64,000 bases of DNA, taken from Lutjanus erythropterus (taxonomy: Eukaryota; Chordata; Actinopteri; Lutjaniformes; Lutjanidae). Positions 41,401 through 54,974 of the stretch are shown here, piece after piece. The position numbers were made by a program, and so were the translations under genes. How positions within the stretch are numbered: position 1 is the stretch's first letter; each line of letters opens with the position of its first letter. The stretch is taken from contig CM034605.1 in the NCBI GenBank assembly GCA_020091685.1, positions 6,655,519 to 6,719,518 on the forward strand. Reading direction: 5' to 3'. Below the pieces are notes generated by a model. The model had not been told where the DNA came from. It did not search any database and was given only the letters and a program-made list of their open reading frames with translations.

Positions 41401-44400
41401 CTCACAGGTTTCGGCCACTGGCACCCCAGGGCTGAGTTAATTAGGTGGCTAGCTTCATGGCTAACAGAGCTAACTAGCTAACGCCAGCTACAGATAACAG
41501 CAGAGAGCAGTTAGTCAACTTAGCAGCATGTAATAATCTAACAAGCTAAGCACTGTGTGTCCATTAGGTAACTCTGTAAGCAAATTGCCCTGGTACTGCT
41601 CTCTGTCATCAAACTGGCCTTGTGACATTTAATGACATCTTTATGACATGTCCAAATGGTACCACTTTAGTTGAAACCCAGGAAATTATTCATGACACCA
41701 TTAAAAAAAAAAGCATCTGACAGAGTAATAAAACTTAATGACATTTTTATGATAAGTCCGAAAGGTACCACTTTACTTGATAGGACAGGACAATATTCAT
41801 GACATAATTACAATAGTCACATGACAGCCAGTGTTAAAACAACAACATATGACAGTATAATGTCATGTTACAACATAAAGCTAAAAAGTTTCTGTAGGTT
41901 TGATGATGTCAAGTTGTCATAACAAAGACATCTTAAACAATGTCAACTTTGCATGTCAACATTAAAATGACATAATTGACCAAGTGACACTTAATGACAA
42001 CAGTCAAAAAAATTAATTAAGACTATGTTCATGACAGGTGTCATGACATGGGTATAATATTTTAATCTTATCTTATGCACACCACTTCAAAGTAAGTGTC
42101 ACCAGAAGCACTACAGTCATTTTTCCACAGGGATAGTAGGTGCTCTGGGGCTGTATACCTCGGACATAGATTATATTATAGTTTTCATCTGAATAATGTT
42201 CATATTTGAAATATTGTGGATCTAGCTGAACATCTGAAGCCAGCCATTCTCAGACAAAGAAATTTCACTATCCTCTGCAAGGCCACACATCGAGTGCAGT
42301 ACTACAGAGTAGCCAAGATGAAAGCTAGCCAAGAAAGGATAGTAACCATCTCTGAGAGCACATACCCACAGTGTGGGTAATAATGCACTACTGGAGTAGG
42401 GGGAACTGAGAGCCTTCAGACCGAAACCACAACAGCAGAAAGAACCTATAAAACTGGCAGCAAAGTCTGAATAGAAGCCAAGAAGAAGGGACTGCTTTAA
42501 CTCATGAACAGAGACTGGAAATTAGTGCAGAGCTGAAAATAACCTGTGAGGTTTTCTTGCTTATACTGCCTGGAAAATAACACACTTTATCATCTTAGTA
42601 CAGAAGAAAAAGGAGCTAATTAAATAAGAAATGTTCAACCAGTAAAAGGAACTTCCCACTTCCACTGAGCTGACCCATGTTGTTGCAGCGGTATACCTGT
42701 GGTTTCTTCATGATCTGGATGAAATACATGTGGTTCTTCATTGGGTAGATGATAATCAGCACGTCTCCAAAGTCAGTTGGAATGATGCCACGTCGGTAGT
42801 CCCTGGTGTGCTCGGACCACACTATGTGCACCTCGTCATTTCCCAGGTGACGCAGCTGCCAAACAAACAAAATCAGACTAATCAAGTGCCTGGCGTGTGC
42901 AGGTAATTTTCATCCCTATGGTGATAATGACAGGAACACAGATTTAGTAAGATTAGGGCCTGCCTCTGGGTTTGTCAAGTCAGTACCTTATAGGCCCACC
43001 TCACCTGTAGAAGCCTGAGGAGTGAACTGAGGTATTAAGAGGTATGCGGAAGGAGGATGAATTAAGTGCTGTAACTGTCTTTTATCTTTTTACTTTATTC
43101 AAAGCTACTATTGGGTTTCTGGAGGTTTCAACAAGTTAAATTTAAGACGTTTCAAGACTTTTTCAATACGATTATGAATGCAATTTAAGACTGATTTCTG
43201 CTAATACTCGCAAAAAGTATGTTCATTAATCACTTATTGAGTAATATCAATTCATCTCTTGAATGAAATCTTCCAATCCAAGTCACATAATGTAAGACAA
43301 TTTGCCCTTTCCATGCTTGAAGGGCATTAGTGGTAATTGGTTCCATGTTGATTTCATTTTGTAGTTGTTTCGGTGTGATCAATACAAATTTAATAGATTT
43401 TAAGGACTAAACATTGTTGACTTAAGCCATTTTAAAACTTTTTAAGGAATTGCGGACACCTTGTACTACAAGTAGTTTTGAAACAAGCGAACAAGAACAT
43501 CTGCAAGAAGGCTGGCTATTTCTACATTGATAAGTTGATTCATTGATTAGTTGGCAACTATTAAATTAATCGTCAACTATTTTGATAACTAATTTATTTG
43601 TTTGAATCACTGACATCATCATCATTGTGTGGGAAACACTGCCAATTTTTTTCCACCATTTTCTGACATTCTATAGACTAGTAAGTTATTCTTAATGGCT
43701 GCCACCACATCGGATTCTCTGGGAAATCAGCTGCAACAAGCCTGTATTTACATTTTCCCAGGTATAGTTGCAGTAAATAGTATGTTAAAGAGGTGATTTT
43801 TCTTTCTTCTTTCTTAACACTTTATTTCATGGTTAGCACAATAGAAACACTTCCACTTTTGCCCACAGGGGCCTCCAAAATCAATAAAATACAAGAGTTC
43901 CTTGCAGAAGCTTTAGCGTTTTATTCTGCTTCATAAGCACTGTTTGTGTACTCTAAAGATAAAACATAAATGCAGCAGGTGCAAGAGCAAGGTGACTGCT
44001 TACAGCTCAATCACAAACCTTGTCTGAAAACAATGGGGTCCGGGCGATGATTTTGGGTTTTTTATAGCCTTTTCATTACAAATTCAAATTGCAAACACAA
44101 AATGCACAAAATTGAGCATTTCAAAACCAAATAATTCAAATCCAATTAACTTTCCCCATCAGAGATTAAATTGCTTCCCATTTCCACTCTATTCACAACA
44201 CAAATGAAACTGGGCAGGGCAAGAAGATACACTTAAATGACAGGAAATTGACTGAGGCTAGTTTGAAATAGGTAAACAGCTTTCCCCTTTTCCAAAGTAA
44301 AATAGATGGACACTGCTGCATTATATTCTCTGACAAGTGAGGATCACTTATTAGCTGCTAGTCCAGTGATGTTTTCTGGGGTATCATGGACACTGAAAAG

Positions 44401-47400
44401 TGAGCCTCTACTCGGAAGAAAACATCTGCCAATGTACTGTGGGCCTAATGAGCCATTAAGAAACATGCCCTCGCCACCAAAAATGCAATTAGCACATTCT
44501 ATTATAAGCCCTTAATTATGGTAATACGGTAATCTTAAACAAATCCACGGCATGCTGATTACTGGAGCTCGCCAGTTCAGTCTGTCTGTCCAAGGATCAG
44601 CAGGTACCAACCAGGTCAGTCACTGGGACAATTTCAGAGAAAATGTTGAATATGCATTTGCAGCAGACAATCAACACTGGGATGTTAATTTGGGTTAAGA
44701 TATTAGCATTTGGATGAGCTTAATCACAAGTTTAATGAGGATGCTTATGCTCTAGTCAATCATCTTCCACACCGATCTATTTACTCCCTTGTTAATCACG
44801 TCCAAATGTTTGAGACTTCTTTAATAAAATGTGTTTCAAGTCAAAGGCTCTTGTCCAATTAGCCCTCTTTGACCTCCCCACCCGGCAAATGGGCTTCACA
44901 CATACGGAGACAACGGACCAGAGGACCCAAGAACACAAGAGGCTCCTTATAAAAACAACCTGCAGCAGCCCAGTTAAGCTGCGGTGCCTGGGGGTGAATG
45001 TGATAGCCAACGCACCCGTCTATCTCCTCTCGCTCTTTCACAGACACACATAACACACGCACGTGGTCTACATGGCCTGACCCCAACCCTGCAGGTCGCT
45101 TCTATAACCGCATTACTGAGGCCAGCTGCTACTGCTGCAGCCTGTGCTGCCCCTAAAAACCCACAATTGGATTGAGGAATTCATGGTTTTCCCTCTTTTC
45201 TTTTTCATTTTTTTTCTCCCCCTCCATCGTCTTCAAACAGGCAATCTGCCCAGCGAGAGCTCCCCCACAGTATGCCTCTATGGTTACAGGCGGCAAAGTG
45301 GGTGACTGCTGGACTAAAAGTGTTATTTTTAAATTGACAGGGAAACATCCTACTTGGACACAGACGAAGCCCGTCTCTCATTCCAATTCTTCTTCATACC
45401 ACTTTCTCTTCTCCCTGTCCCCCCCTCCATCTTTTTCTGAAGCATCCGTGCATGCAGCCTGCCTGCCAAATTTCTCTTCGCGCTCTGGCTGGTGTGGAGA
45501 TCTGTGTAAGGTGAGCAGCAGCAATTACAGAAGTTCCCGGCAAAAATGAATGGAAGTGGAGGGGCAGCACACTCCTCTCTGGGCACAGCCGCCCCTCCAG
45601 CGCCTCACTCTGGCAGACCAAAGTCAAAATCTTTACTCAACTAATTTCTGAAGACACTAAAGCACAGTTTCTAGATGGGTTTGGAATGAGCGGGGGGTTA
45701 TTTGTGAAACAGAGAGGGGGGAGATCTGTGAAGGGCTGGAGGGGGGTTGGATATGAGGAGAGCCTGATGAATTTCCCTTCTCAGCGGGGTATTGTATGAG
45801 AAGATTGGCAGCACGGGCAGGGGCCTTGCGGCTCATTTCTTCGTGCTAACTGCTACTGGTGCACTACGGCTCAGAATCCCACTGCAGAACCCGATCGATT
45901 GCTCCTGTGGCGGCAGCAGGAATTGGATAAAAGGATCCTGCCGGCATCCGGCCGGCGCCTGCCCTAGCAGGGAGAGCTAATGGCTGAATCCAGGCCCTGG
46001 TCACAGCACACAGGGAGGGGGGCAGGGGCTAGCAGAATCATAGTCATTACCGCCGCGGCACATGCCCTCTCTTCACTCACGCGCCTGCGACTCTCTACTC
46101 CTCAGGCCTGCTTGGCTGGGGTCACTAATCAATGCCCGCACTCTGGAGTCACACCTCCTGATCACAGCTTAACACAGAGCTGAAGGCTACAACAACACAC
46201 TGCTATGGGCAGGCAGGGCTGTGTAGCCATTTCACTGCATCACGTCAGCAAAGCAGTATTTTCTGTTTTTACTTGACGTACTCTGAAGTTCTGAGTATGT
46301 TGAGTAAAAAGAGAAAATGTCTCTGTCACCCAAAACTGAATGTACACATAAATCATCCACCCGCAACCCACCCACACCAGTTATTTTTTTGAATTCCGAG
46401 GCCCCCCACCCATACTGTAGGGCTGCTCCTGAGATACTTTCAGTTAAGCAGTTGTATTGACGGACAAAGGGGAAAAACCTTTGTCAATCAGTGTGTATCG
46501 CAGTTACAGGATAGAACAAGCTTACAAAAATGCACAGGGAGAACATTTCAATGGGGAACTATAAATAAGGGGAATAAATATAGTTTTATATTATCTGTCA
46601 GACCTATTAAAAAAATCATGTTGACAACGTGCTGGTTGTGAACTGATGAGAGAAGGTGAAACAAGTGGTTGGGAAACAAGTTTCAAGTTCTCCATCTTAA
46701 GCTTCCAAGTGTCTTACTGCACAAGTAGTTGCAAATCTCATGGCTGTGTCCTGTCCCATCTCAGACCTCATATCTCATCTTAACTTAGGAAAAGCCTAAC
46801 TAAAGCTGTAAGCTGATTTTTCAGTCGGTACTTGTCCTGTCATGCTTGTATCTGTGTTTAGAATGTATGTGAGACTATCTGACTGTCTCACTTCACTTGT
46901 CACTGCCATCTAGCTCGTGAATGGACAAGAAAAGACGGGTGTTCAGTTTAGCTTTGTGGAGCTGGGAGCAATTAATCGTGCAGTGAGAGGAAACCCCACC
47001 TTTTTAGGATGTTTTCTTGCCAATTATTGGCTCAGGATAAAGATTGAATGAATGGAGGCAGCACATCCACCAATTTCTAAATTAACTGTCTTAGCAATTG
47101 ATATATACCCATTAATATGTGGTCTGGGAAAGTTAAAGTGTCATCATATGGTTTTGAGTAGCCTTTCAATCATGATGTTTCTGGTTACATGTTGTTACTC
47201 AGCTTCACTGTCATTGCAATACAGACCTAACAAACAGGGCCTTTTACCTTTTTGGTGAGGCTGTCATCAGAGTCAGATGGCATACGAGTGGAGACGTGGA
47301 AGATGGCTTCCACAGTGGAGGTAGCATAGTAAGGAGCCGTTAGACCTGTGCTGCCATTCCTCTGGAGACCACCCATAAAGCCACAGTGTGTGGCCAGGTC

Positions 47401-50400
47401 CACCTAGGGGACACAAGTACAGCTTAGTTTGTTCTGAGTGCAAATATAGGTTATATCTGTGGATATTGAGAGGGTGTTGATCTGTACCTCCCATCCCAGT
47501 CCAGACACAAAGTCTTCATAGGCCTGGCTGCCTGCGCTGTTAGACAAGATGGAGCACTTGTCCTCTTGGCCCTCTCCAATGTAGAACACAGCAATCTTGT
47601 GTGTCTCTCGACTACAAAACAAAACATGCAGTAGCCGATATTAAAAGAACAACAACAACACGGCGCCCAATGTTTAAAAAACGCACCAGAACTTGAAAAG
47701 CTTCTCACTCCTCTAGCCACTTCAAATGAAAATGCTTTGAAATGTGAATGCAATGACTCAAAACACTACACCTTGCTCATCAAGGTAAATTGTGTGCGTA
47801 AGTGTAATTGAGTTGCTGAATAAAATCAGGAGAGCAGAATGTGAAAAAAAAAACCAAGTTTGTCTGCAAAATTTTTCCATTATCTCTCCAGCTCTGACAT
47901 GATTTAAAAAAGAATGGCAGCAAAAGCCCCCCCTCTTTACTTTCCCTGTTGCCATGGCAGTACATCATGCTGGGGCAGATTTAGGGCACTTTTCATGCTT
48001 GCGCACAGGTTGCCCAACCAAGTCTGGCCATCAGGGAAAAAGAAGTCCAATCCAGTGGGAATTCTTTAATAAGCTCCTGTCATTAGTGATGTGTGGAGCA
48101 CTTATTGATTGGACTGAGAGAGACAGGGGAAGATTAGGACAGCGAGAGTGATACTGGGAGACTTCCAGGGCTGTGATCAGCAGGAGATGGTACAAATTAA
48201 TAAAAGCATAGGAAGCAGAGGAAGGGAGGGACAGGGCAATATGAAGCTGCTTTGAGCAAGTGTGTAACTTATAGCCAGTGTTTATTTAATTTAGGCTGCA
48301 GTGTCAGTTTGATGATTAACAGAGGGCATTAAATTGCAGATCATTCTGCGTTCATTGGTATCTCAGACAAACCTAATTTCTACAGGACACAAAAGATTCC
48401 AGATTAAAAGACATTACCACTGCCTGGAATCCAAGTTCTTCAGTTCCCTTAAAAGTTTGGAGTTTTTCTTCAACAAATGGAAACTTTTCCTGTTGGGCAA
48501 AAACAGACTTCATTATCATTCATCATATTTTCAATTCTGTACATAAAACACAATTCAGGAAACCATGCCATGCTGGCAACAATGAGCAGCCATATGAAAA
48601 GGTGGTATAATCTACTAGCATACTGTCTATCAAAATTGTTTTCAAGCAAAGTTGTGTTTTGCAGGCAAGATTAACAAAGGCTGAAAAGGCACAGGTGCAA
48701 ACAGCAATCTCCTACTAGCTGTGCACACGTTGCACCATCACCATTAAGAGGTGTAAGCTTTTAATTTACGGGGAAGCACAGCAAAGATGTGGCTCTGCAA
48801 GGTAGACCTTAGTGAAAACAGCTGGGCACATTTACCCTGTGGAGAGGAGATTAAGACACTCCAGACTCTGGTGTGCTTTTAACTTTGCTCTTTCTCTCTT
48901 TGAGTAACGAACCAACAGCTGAGTTACTTTGACGATGAAGGAAGTAACATGGGTTCAAAAACCCTATTTGACTGCAGAGGTTATAACAATTTATTTTCTT
49001 CTGTTATACTGGCTGCATTTAAAGGGATAGTTTGGATTATCTGAAGTGGGGTTGTATAAGGTTGTGTATTACCTACAATAGATGGAGGTCGACAAACCCC
49101 CAGTTTGGAGAGGCAGAGAGGCATACCAGTACAAAATGTAAGCAATAAACTGCTGCTGCAAAATATATCTTAGAATATAATATATTTTTAAAAAAAAGGC
49201 CCATCAAAAAAATAAATAAATAAAATAAAAATAACAATTCACATTCACATTCAGTGCCTTTTTTTGGTCACCTGTGATGTGAAAACATTACATTTTCACA
49301 CAGTCAGAGAAAGTTAAAGGGTGAATCCTCTTGTAGTTCAGTTATAAAATCAGCTTCTCTCCCCCCGCTGCAGCAGCATTGTAGCCACTACCTGGCACTA
49401 CCAGCCCTGCATGGTCTGCACTCCTTCATGCCATGAACTGAAGGTGAGGATGTTTTTAATAAGTCCGCCAGCTAATATAAAAATATATTTAAGATCCTCC
49501 TTATTCATGATTCCTCTCCTTGAAATGTTATCCCTGTGCATTTTTGTAAGCTTCTATCTGTTATCTTGTTATTGTAAAGCACACTGACCGACAAAGGGAA
49601 ATTAATCTCAGTCGACTGAGGGGTCTCCGACAGATGATTAGAATCTTCGACTTTCAGGGGGCAGACCTGACACTGACAACTTATAAGTATCACATACAAC
49701 CCCACTTCAAATAATCTGAATTATACCTTTAAGATGTGGTTTGGAAACCACGATAAATAATCAACAGACAGCTGACTTCTTACAAGACCACTTTCTTCTG
49801 TATGTCTTTGCCTTCCTCTACGATAGTGCAAATCAGACCAATGACTATAGCCAAATTCAGCTGATAGTGTACCTGCGGTCCCAAGAGTTCATGCCAAGGT
49901 CATTAAGCAGCAGCCTGCAGAAGTAGAAAGGAGCTTTTGGTTCCTGGTGGGAGGGTTCCCTCTGGCAGGCGGCCCGAAAGCTTACATCAGCGTCCCACCT
50001 CCTCACTTGCTCCTCCTCCTGCTGGGTCTGACGCAGAATGGCCTCCAAGATGGCGCTCTCTTGCTCGAGGTTCATGCCGTGGGGTGAGGGGGCAGGCTGG
50101 TTGAGCCTGAGCTGTGGCTGGGGAAGGCATTCTGGGCTGCACTGGCCCAGCTCCTCCAAGAGCTTATCCAGAACATCTATCTCTTCCTCCTCGCAGCAGT
50201 CAGAGAGACAGTCTGAGACCGAGCAGTGATTTTTGTATGGCCCCTTTGTTGGAGAGTTGGGTTGGTTTCTGCTGTTAGCCTCAGTAGTGGTAGTAGAAAC
50301 AGGGCGCTCTACTGCATTAAAAACTCCGGCATCAATAGAGTCCTCCTGAGTGGTGCAGTAAAGAATCGCACCATCCCACGAGTATTTGCCCGAGATGTCC

Positions 50401-53400
50401 CGGACAATCACACGTACTTGTGAGGAGGGTTGGGGGGGCTGTCCGACAGTGGGGGTCTCAGCAGGGATCTGCAGGTAGGACACCAGTGTGCTGTCATTGA
50501 AGACAAACAGCTGCAGGTTTGGACTTTTGAAGACCTCAGAGGACAGCTCGGATGATTCCACATACGGGTTGTCGTGGTTTTCGCTCACTAGGCTGTGGAG
50601 GAGGGCGGGGCCGCCGCTCAGCGGATGATGGCCCAGATGGTTCACCAGGTGTGTCATGACCATCCGCGCCGTCAGTGGAATGAGCTCCATATTCCGCCGT
50701 CGCTTTTCTGGTGGAAGAATGAGGACAAGAAGATAAAACACTGACACCATCTTGGAGTCACCTTGGAACCTTGGTGCTATCTAGTGATCCAGCATGCATT
50801 TCCACCAGTTTTGAGAGGAACCACTGTAAACAAGGACACAACTACCTGTAGAATATGACACACTCACTTTGGTTCCCAAGGAAAATCTGCTATTTTTTGG
50901 TTCCAACTGGGATCCAACTCTTCAGGTTCTGAGACGGTTTATTTTTGGTGTAAATGCTCAGAGCTAAAGTTAGGTGCTTGAACCAGAACAGTGCTGGTTC
51001 ACTGTTGGTGGAAAAGGGCTATGAAGGGAAAATAGAGAGACGAGGTACTGCCCCTTCCGGCGGATCACGATGGGACCTTACTTCGGTAAAAATATGAACA
51101 GGAATCAATAGTGAAAAACAAAGATTTTTTTGATCCTACTTGAATTGTGCCACTAATTACACATATGATAGTAGTACATTTCAACTTATACTGTAAAACT
51201 CTTGAATTATCAGATTCTGAAAATATGTAATTAGACAGACTATAAACCCAGAAGTCATGTATGTTATGTTACGAGTTCCTCTGTTGAAGCTACAATGCCG
51301 TAGGTTTTCCTACCAGGATGTAGTCATGAGCAACTGGTCTTGCTTGTTCTTTCGCTTCCTGTCTGATAGAAAGGACGAGGAGTCGCTGGATAAAAAACTT
51401 CAGGTAAGATAACGTTACAAAGGACAGTGACATTTGTGTTGGTGACATATTTTGTGAGACAAGAAGTGTCGTTCACTGAGCACTTTCACACAAAACTAAA
51501 CTAAAGTCAGACACTTTTAACTATAAAATTATCTTTTAAATTGGCAAACATCAAGTTTGTAATTCGTGGCACAATTAAAACGAGATCAATAAATTATTTG
51601 TCTCTCACCATAAACTAACATACGTATTTTTTCTGAAGTGTAAAAGTGATCAATGGTAAAAGTTACCAATGGGTTTAGAATAAAGCAGCACGTGAGGCTG
51701 TCTTTGATAATTTATCCAACGCAGGACCACATTTCAAAAGCCCCACATTTGTGTGTAGACATGCTATCATCTCTGTTAGCTCTTTTCATATAAAGCCAAA
51801 TCTCATTTATGATTACTAATAGGGGTACTTTATTCATTTCTCACAATAGCTTTGGCCAGCACACCTCTGAGTAGGTAGCATCTAATCATGAGAGACAACT
51901 TTGAAAAGCCTATTGAGTCTTTTTACAATGGACAAGCGTTGAGACTGGCTGAGTGCTAATGAGAACCACCATCTTTACAGGCTGCTTAATAGGACTCTAC
52001 TTAGTGAATTGCATTTATGTAAATGCACAGGTTTTTACTCCCAAGTGAAAGGCATGCCGTGTTTTATTCTGCAGTGATGTGGAAAAACAAGAAGATGCAC
52101 TCTTGCATTGTGACAGTGCTATCAATACCATCATCCTCCATCAAAGTGGAGAAAGCTCTTTAGAAAGCAGGCCAAGCTGCATTAGAGATGCGCTGGTCCT
52201 TTGATGTGACTTGATCAATATGAGGTGAGGGCATGAATATAACTAGGCCGGCACTCTTTGGTTTGCCCTTTTGATAGTGTTTTGTTATTTCTACTAAGAC
52301 TCTGTGCAGCTGTGCACCAAAAAGCAGAGGTGTGGTGAAATTTTCCAGGCAAAAGCTGCCATTCAAATTTCTAACATTGTTTCAGTAGATATATGCGCTG
52401 TGTATTTGGGCTCTGCGGACTTTTCAGAAGTTGAGGACACGAGAGAGGGAGAGAGAAATACATTGCCTAATGGAATCACAAGGTCGCAAAAAAGAAAAAA
52501 AAAAAAATCACATTTTTATCTAAACCCCATAATGGGCCTCCTCTCTAGGGCTGAGTACTAATGTGAACATTCCAGTCCCTGTGATGGTTGATTTCCTTTT
52601 CATACTTTTAATAAGATATTGACATTTAATGGAGAGGCTCCAAATGGATGGGCTACTTAGAGTTTGCTTTTTCCTCTAATATATTTTTTTGGATTATTGG
52701 GGAGGGGGTTAGGGTTGGGGTGATATAAGTCTATGCGGTCTGTCAGAAGTACAGTATGGAGGTGAAATTAAGAAGCATGATCAGAGATATCTTCTAGGGA
52801 TGAGCTATGCTGTGACAGCTCACAACCACCAGTAACTGCCAGTCTTATGCTCTGACACACACTTGTATCCATCGGGGGTGGAAGTAATGAATTACATTTT
52901 TTGCACACCCCATTTGTCATTTTGTTCATATTTTTATACTGTTTAATACTGTACATGCTATTTTATACAGCACATATTGCTTTATACTGCAGACTGTTTT
53001 ATACTGCACAGACTGTGTATCACCTTATCTACTTCAGTCAAATTTTTCTTATCATTTCTTCTTTCTTTATTGAACTTAGTTTCTAGTATATTTTCACATT
53101 TGCAAACACAATAATTGACAGCATCAGAAGAGAGATATAGACTATATAACTAAAAATTTCACTGCATTGATAATTTGTTTAATTCTGCATATGACAATCC
53201 AGCCTTTGAATCTTTGAATCCTTGGACAACTACTCGAATGGCTGTAATTATCTTTATGGTATTTTTTGCTTTTGTTTGCACTCTTAAAAGTATATTTCTA
53301 GTCTATATTTTTACTCTTACTTACCTCATCACACTATGTAATCTACTTACTTTTAAAATCTTAAATCACAACTCTGTACACATACAATTTGAATTAATAT

Positions 53401-54925
53401 TCAAACCTTCCAACTGCATTTTTGTAGCCAATAAGGCTATCGCAAATGGTCAATGAAAAGCAAGAAATGACTCTGACCACTGAACAGAGCAGTGCAGGAT
53501 TTAGGAGTAATTTAGACTGAAGATTTGGAGAGACACAGACATCTTTTAATTGAATGCCTGCTACTGACAATGCATTAAACATCAATGGCTAAAGTGCAAT
53601 CTCGTACACAGCAGTTAGTAAAAAGGGCACCAGAATGTTTCCATGTCCTTACCCTCAGCTACGGTGAGCAGGTTGCCGAAGTCGGTGTTAGTCGCCTGGG
53701 AGGGTGGCGGCTCGCAGCTCTTAACCTGACCCAACATGAGGTCATAGTCAGTGGACAAATCTGACAGGCTGAGGAGGTAGTGGCTCTGTTGGGTGTGCAG
53801 GTTGGAACCGGACACACAGCAGTGCAGCACCTGAGGAACAGGAGATTAAAGGTTAGACTGTGATTATATCCAGATAAAGTAGGTGGCAATTTTTCTACAT
53901 TATGACAGTGGTAGGCACTTTGATGACTGATGTGTTAAGACACCGTCCTGTTAGATATGGTGGTGTCTGGTGAGACGATGCGCAGTGACACTCCTGTAGG
54001 CCTGTTCTAAACTAACATGATCCAGGAGCACATGAAAGGGAAATATATGGTCCATTTACATCATAAGGCGAGGGAAAGAAGGGGGGGGGTGGTCTTTATT
54101 GCCACTAATCCATTTCTCCTGTGATGTGTGAGTGTATCGATCTACATAACAGATGGCAGAGCATCCGTTGGCAGGGCTAGATAAGGCGCACTGGGGCAGT
54201 TGATTACAGCCATTGGACAGGTTTACACTGTTTGATTTAATTAAGACTTTATCCTTGTGCTCAGCTCCCACCACAAACATGCACACACACAAAAAACACC
54301 TGTATACTGTATAATCTGAGTGGAGGTTAGATGCTGCATATGAGTGAGCAAAACATATGCCTAATGTATGTAAATGAGGGGGCCTCTCATTCAGAGTAGA
54401 GCAACTTGGGTAAAGCCATGCAAAGGCTAATTCCATTCAGTAAACACACACGCTGGAACTTGGCTGAGAGACGCTCGGAGAGGCAGGCTGGCCATGCCAT
54501 CTGAAACAGTATTGTGTGGGGAAATGCAGACAGTAGGTGGATGATTCCACTGAGCAGACCTCTGGGTGCACGGGGGGAGGGATTGGAGGCTTGATGCTGA
54601 AAAGACCTGAACCAAACAGCTGCTACGCAAAAGCTCCAAAGAGGTTCCTCTGTGGAGAGGTGGAGAGATGGAAAAGGAGGGGGAAAACCCACAGCTGTGC
54701 TTGACAACTAAGCAACTGCACTTTGCATAGCAACAGTTCCTGGAAGGTAATGCACAGTGAAACAAGTGCACTGTATGGATACATAAGCATGCCTATGTAC
54801 ACACATAAATCAAATAATAAAAATGCAAACAGAGACATACAAGTGCACACATGCACAAACGTACCTATCCTCGCTCTCATACACACTTGCTCACACACTT
54901 ACTTGCTCACTCACACACTCACACA

Positions 54926-54974
<49 letters not shown>

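Larger units (their letters stand above)
50708..53652 (-). other. Intron between E7 and E8
   Basis: 2.9 kb holding a hAT-like MITE piece (about 50870-51020, ending GGTGGAAAAGGGCT), the fold-back element at 51072-51648, unique-looking DNA at 51780-52560 and a LINE tail ending at 53220. Confidence 0.7.

Noticed and set aside
48418-48425. Possible GC donor ending E9 eight bases early
   Set aside because: It would lose the conserved Gln-Cys of SRQCRETHK; the gtaatg donor restores it exactly in phase.
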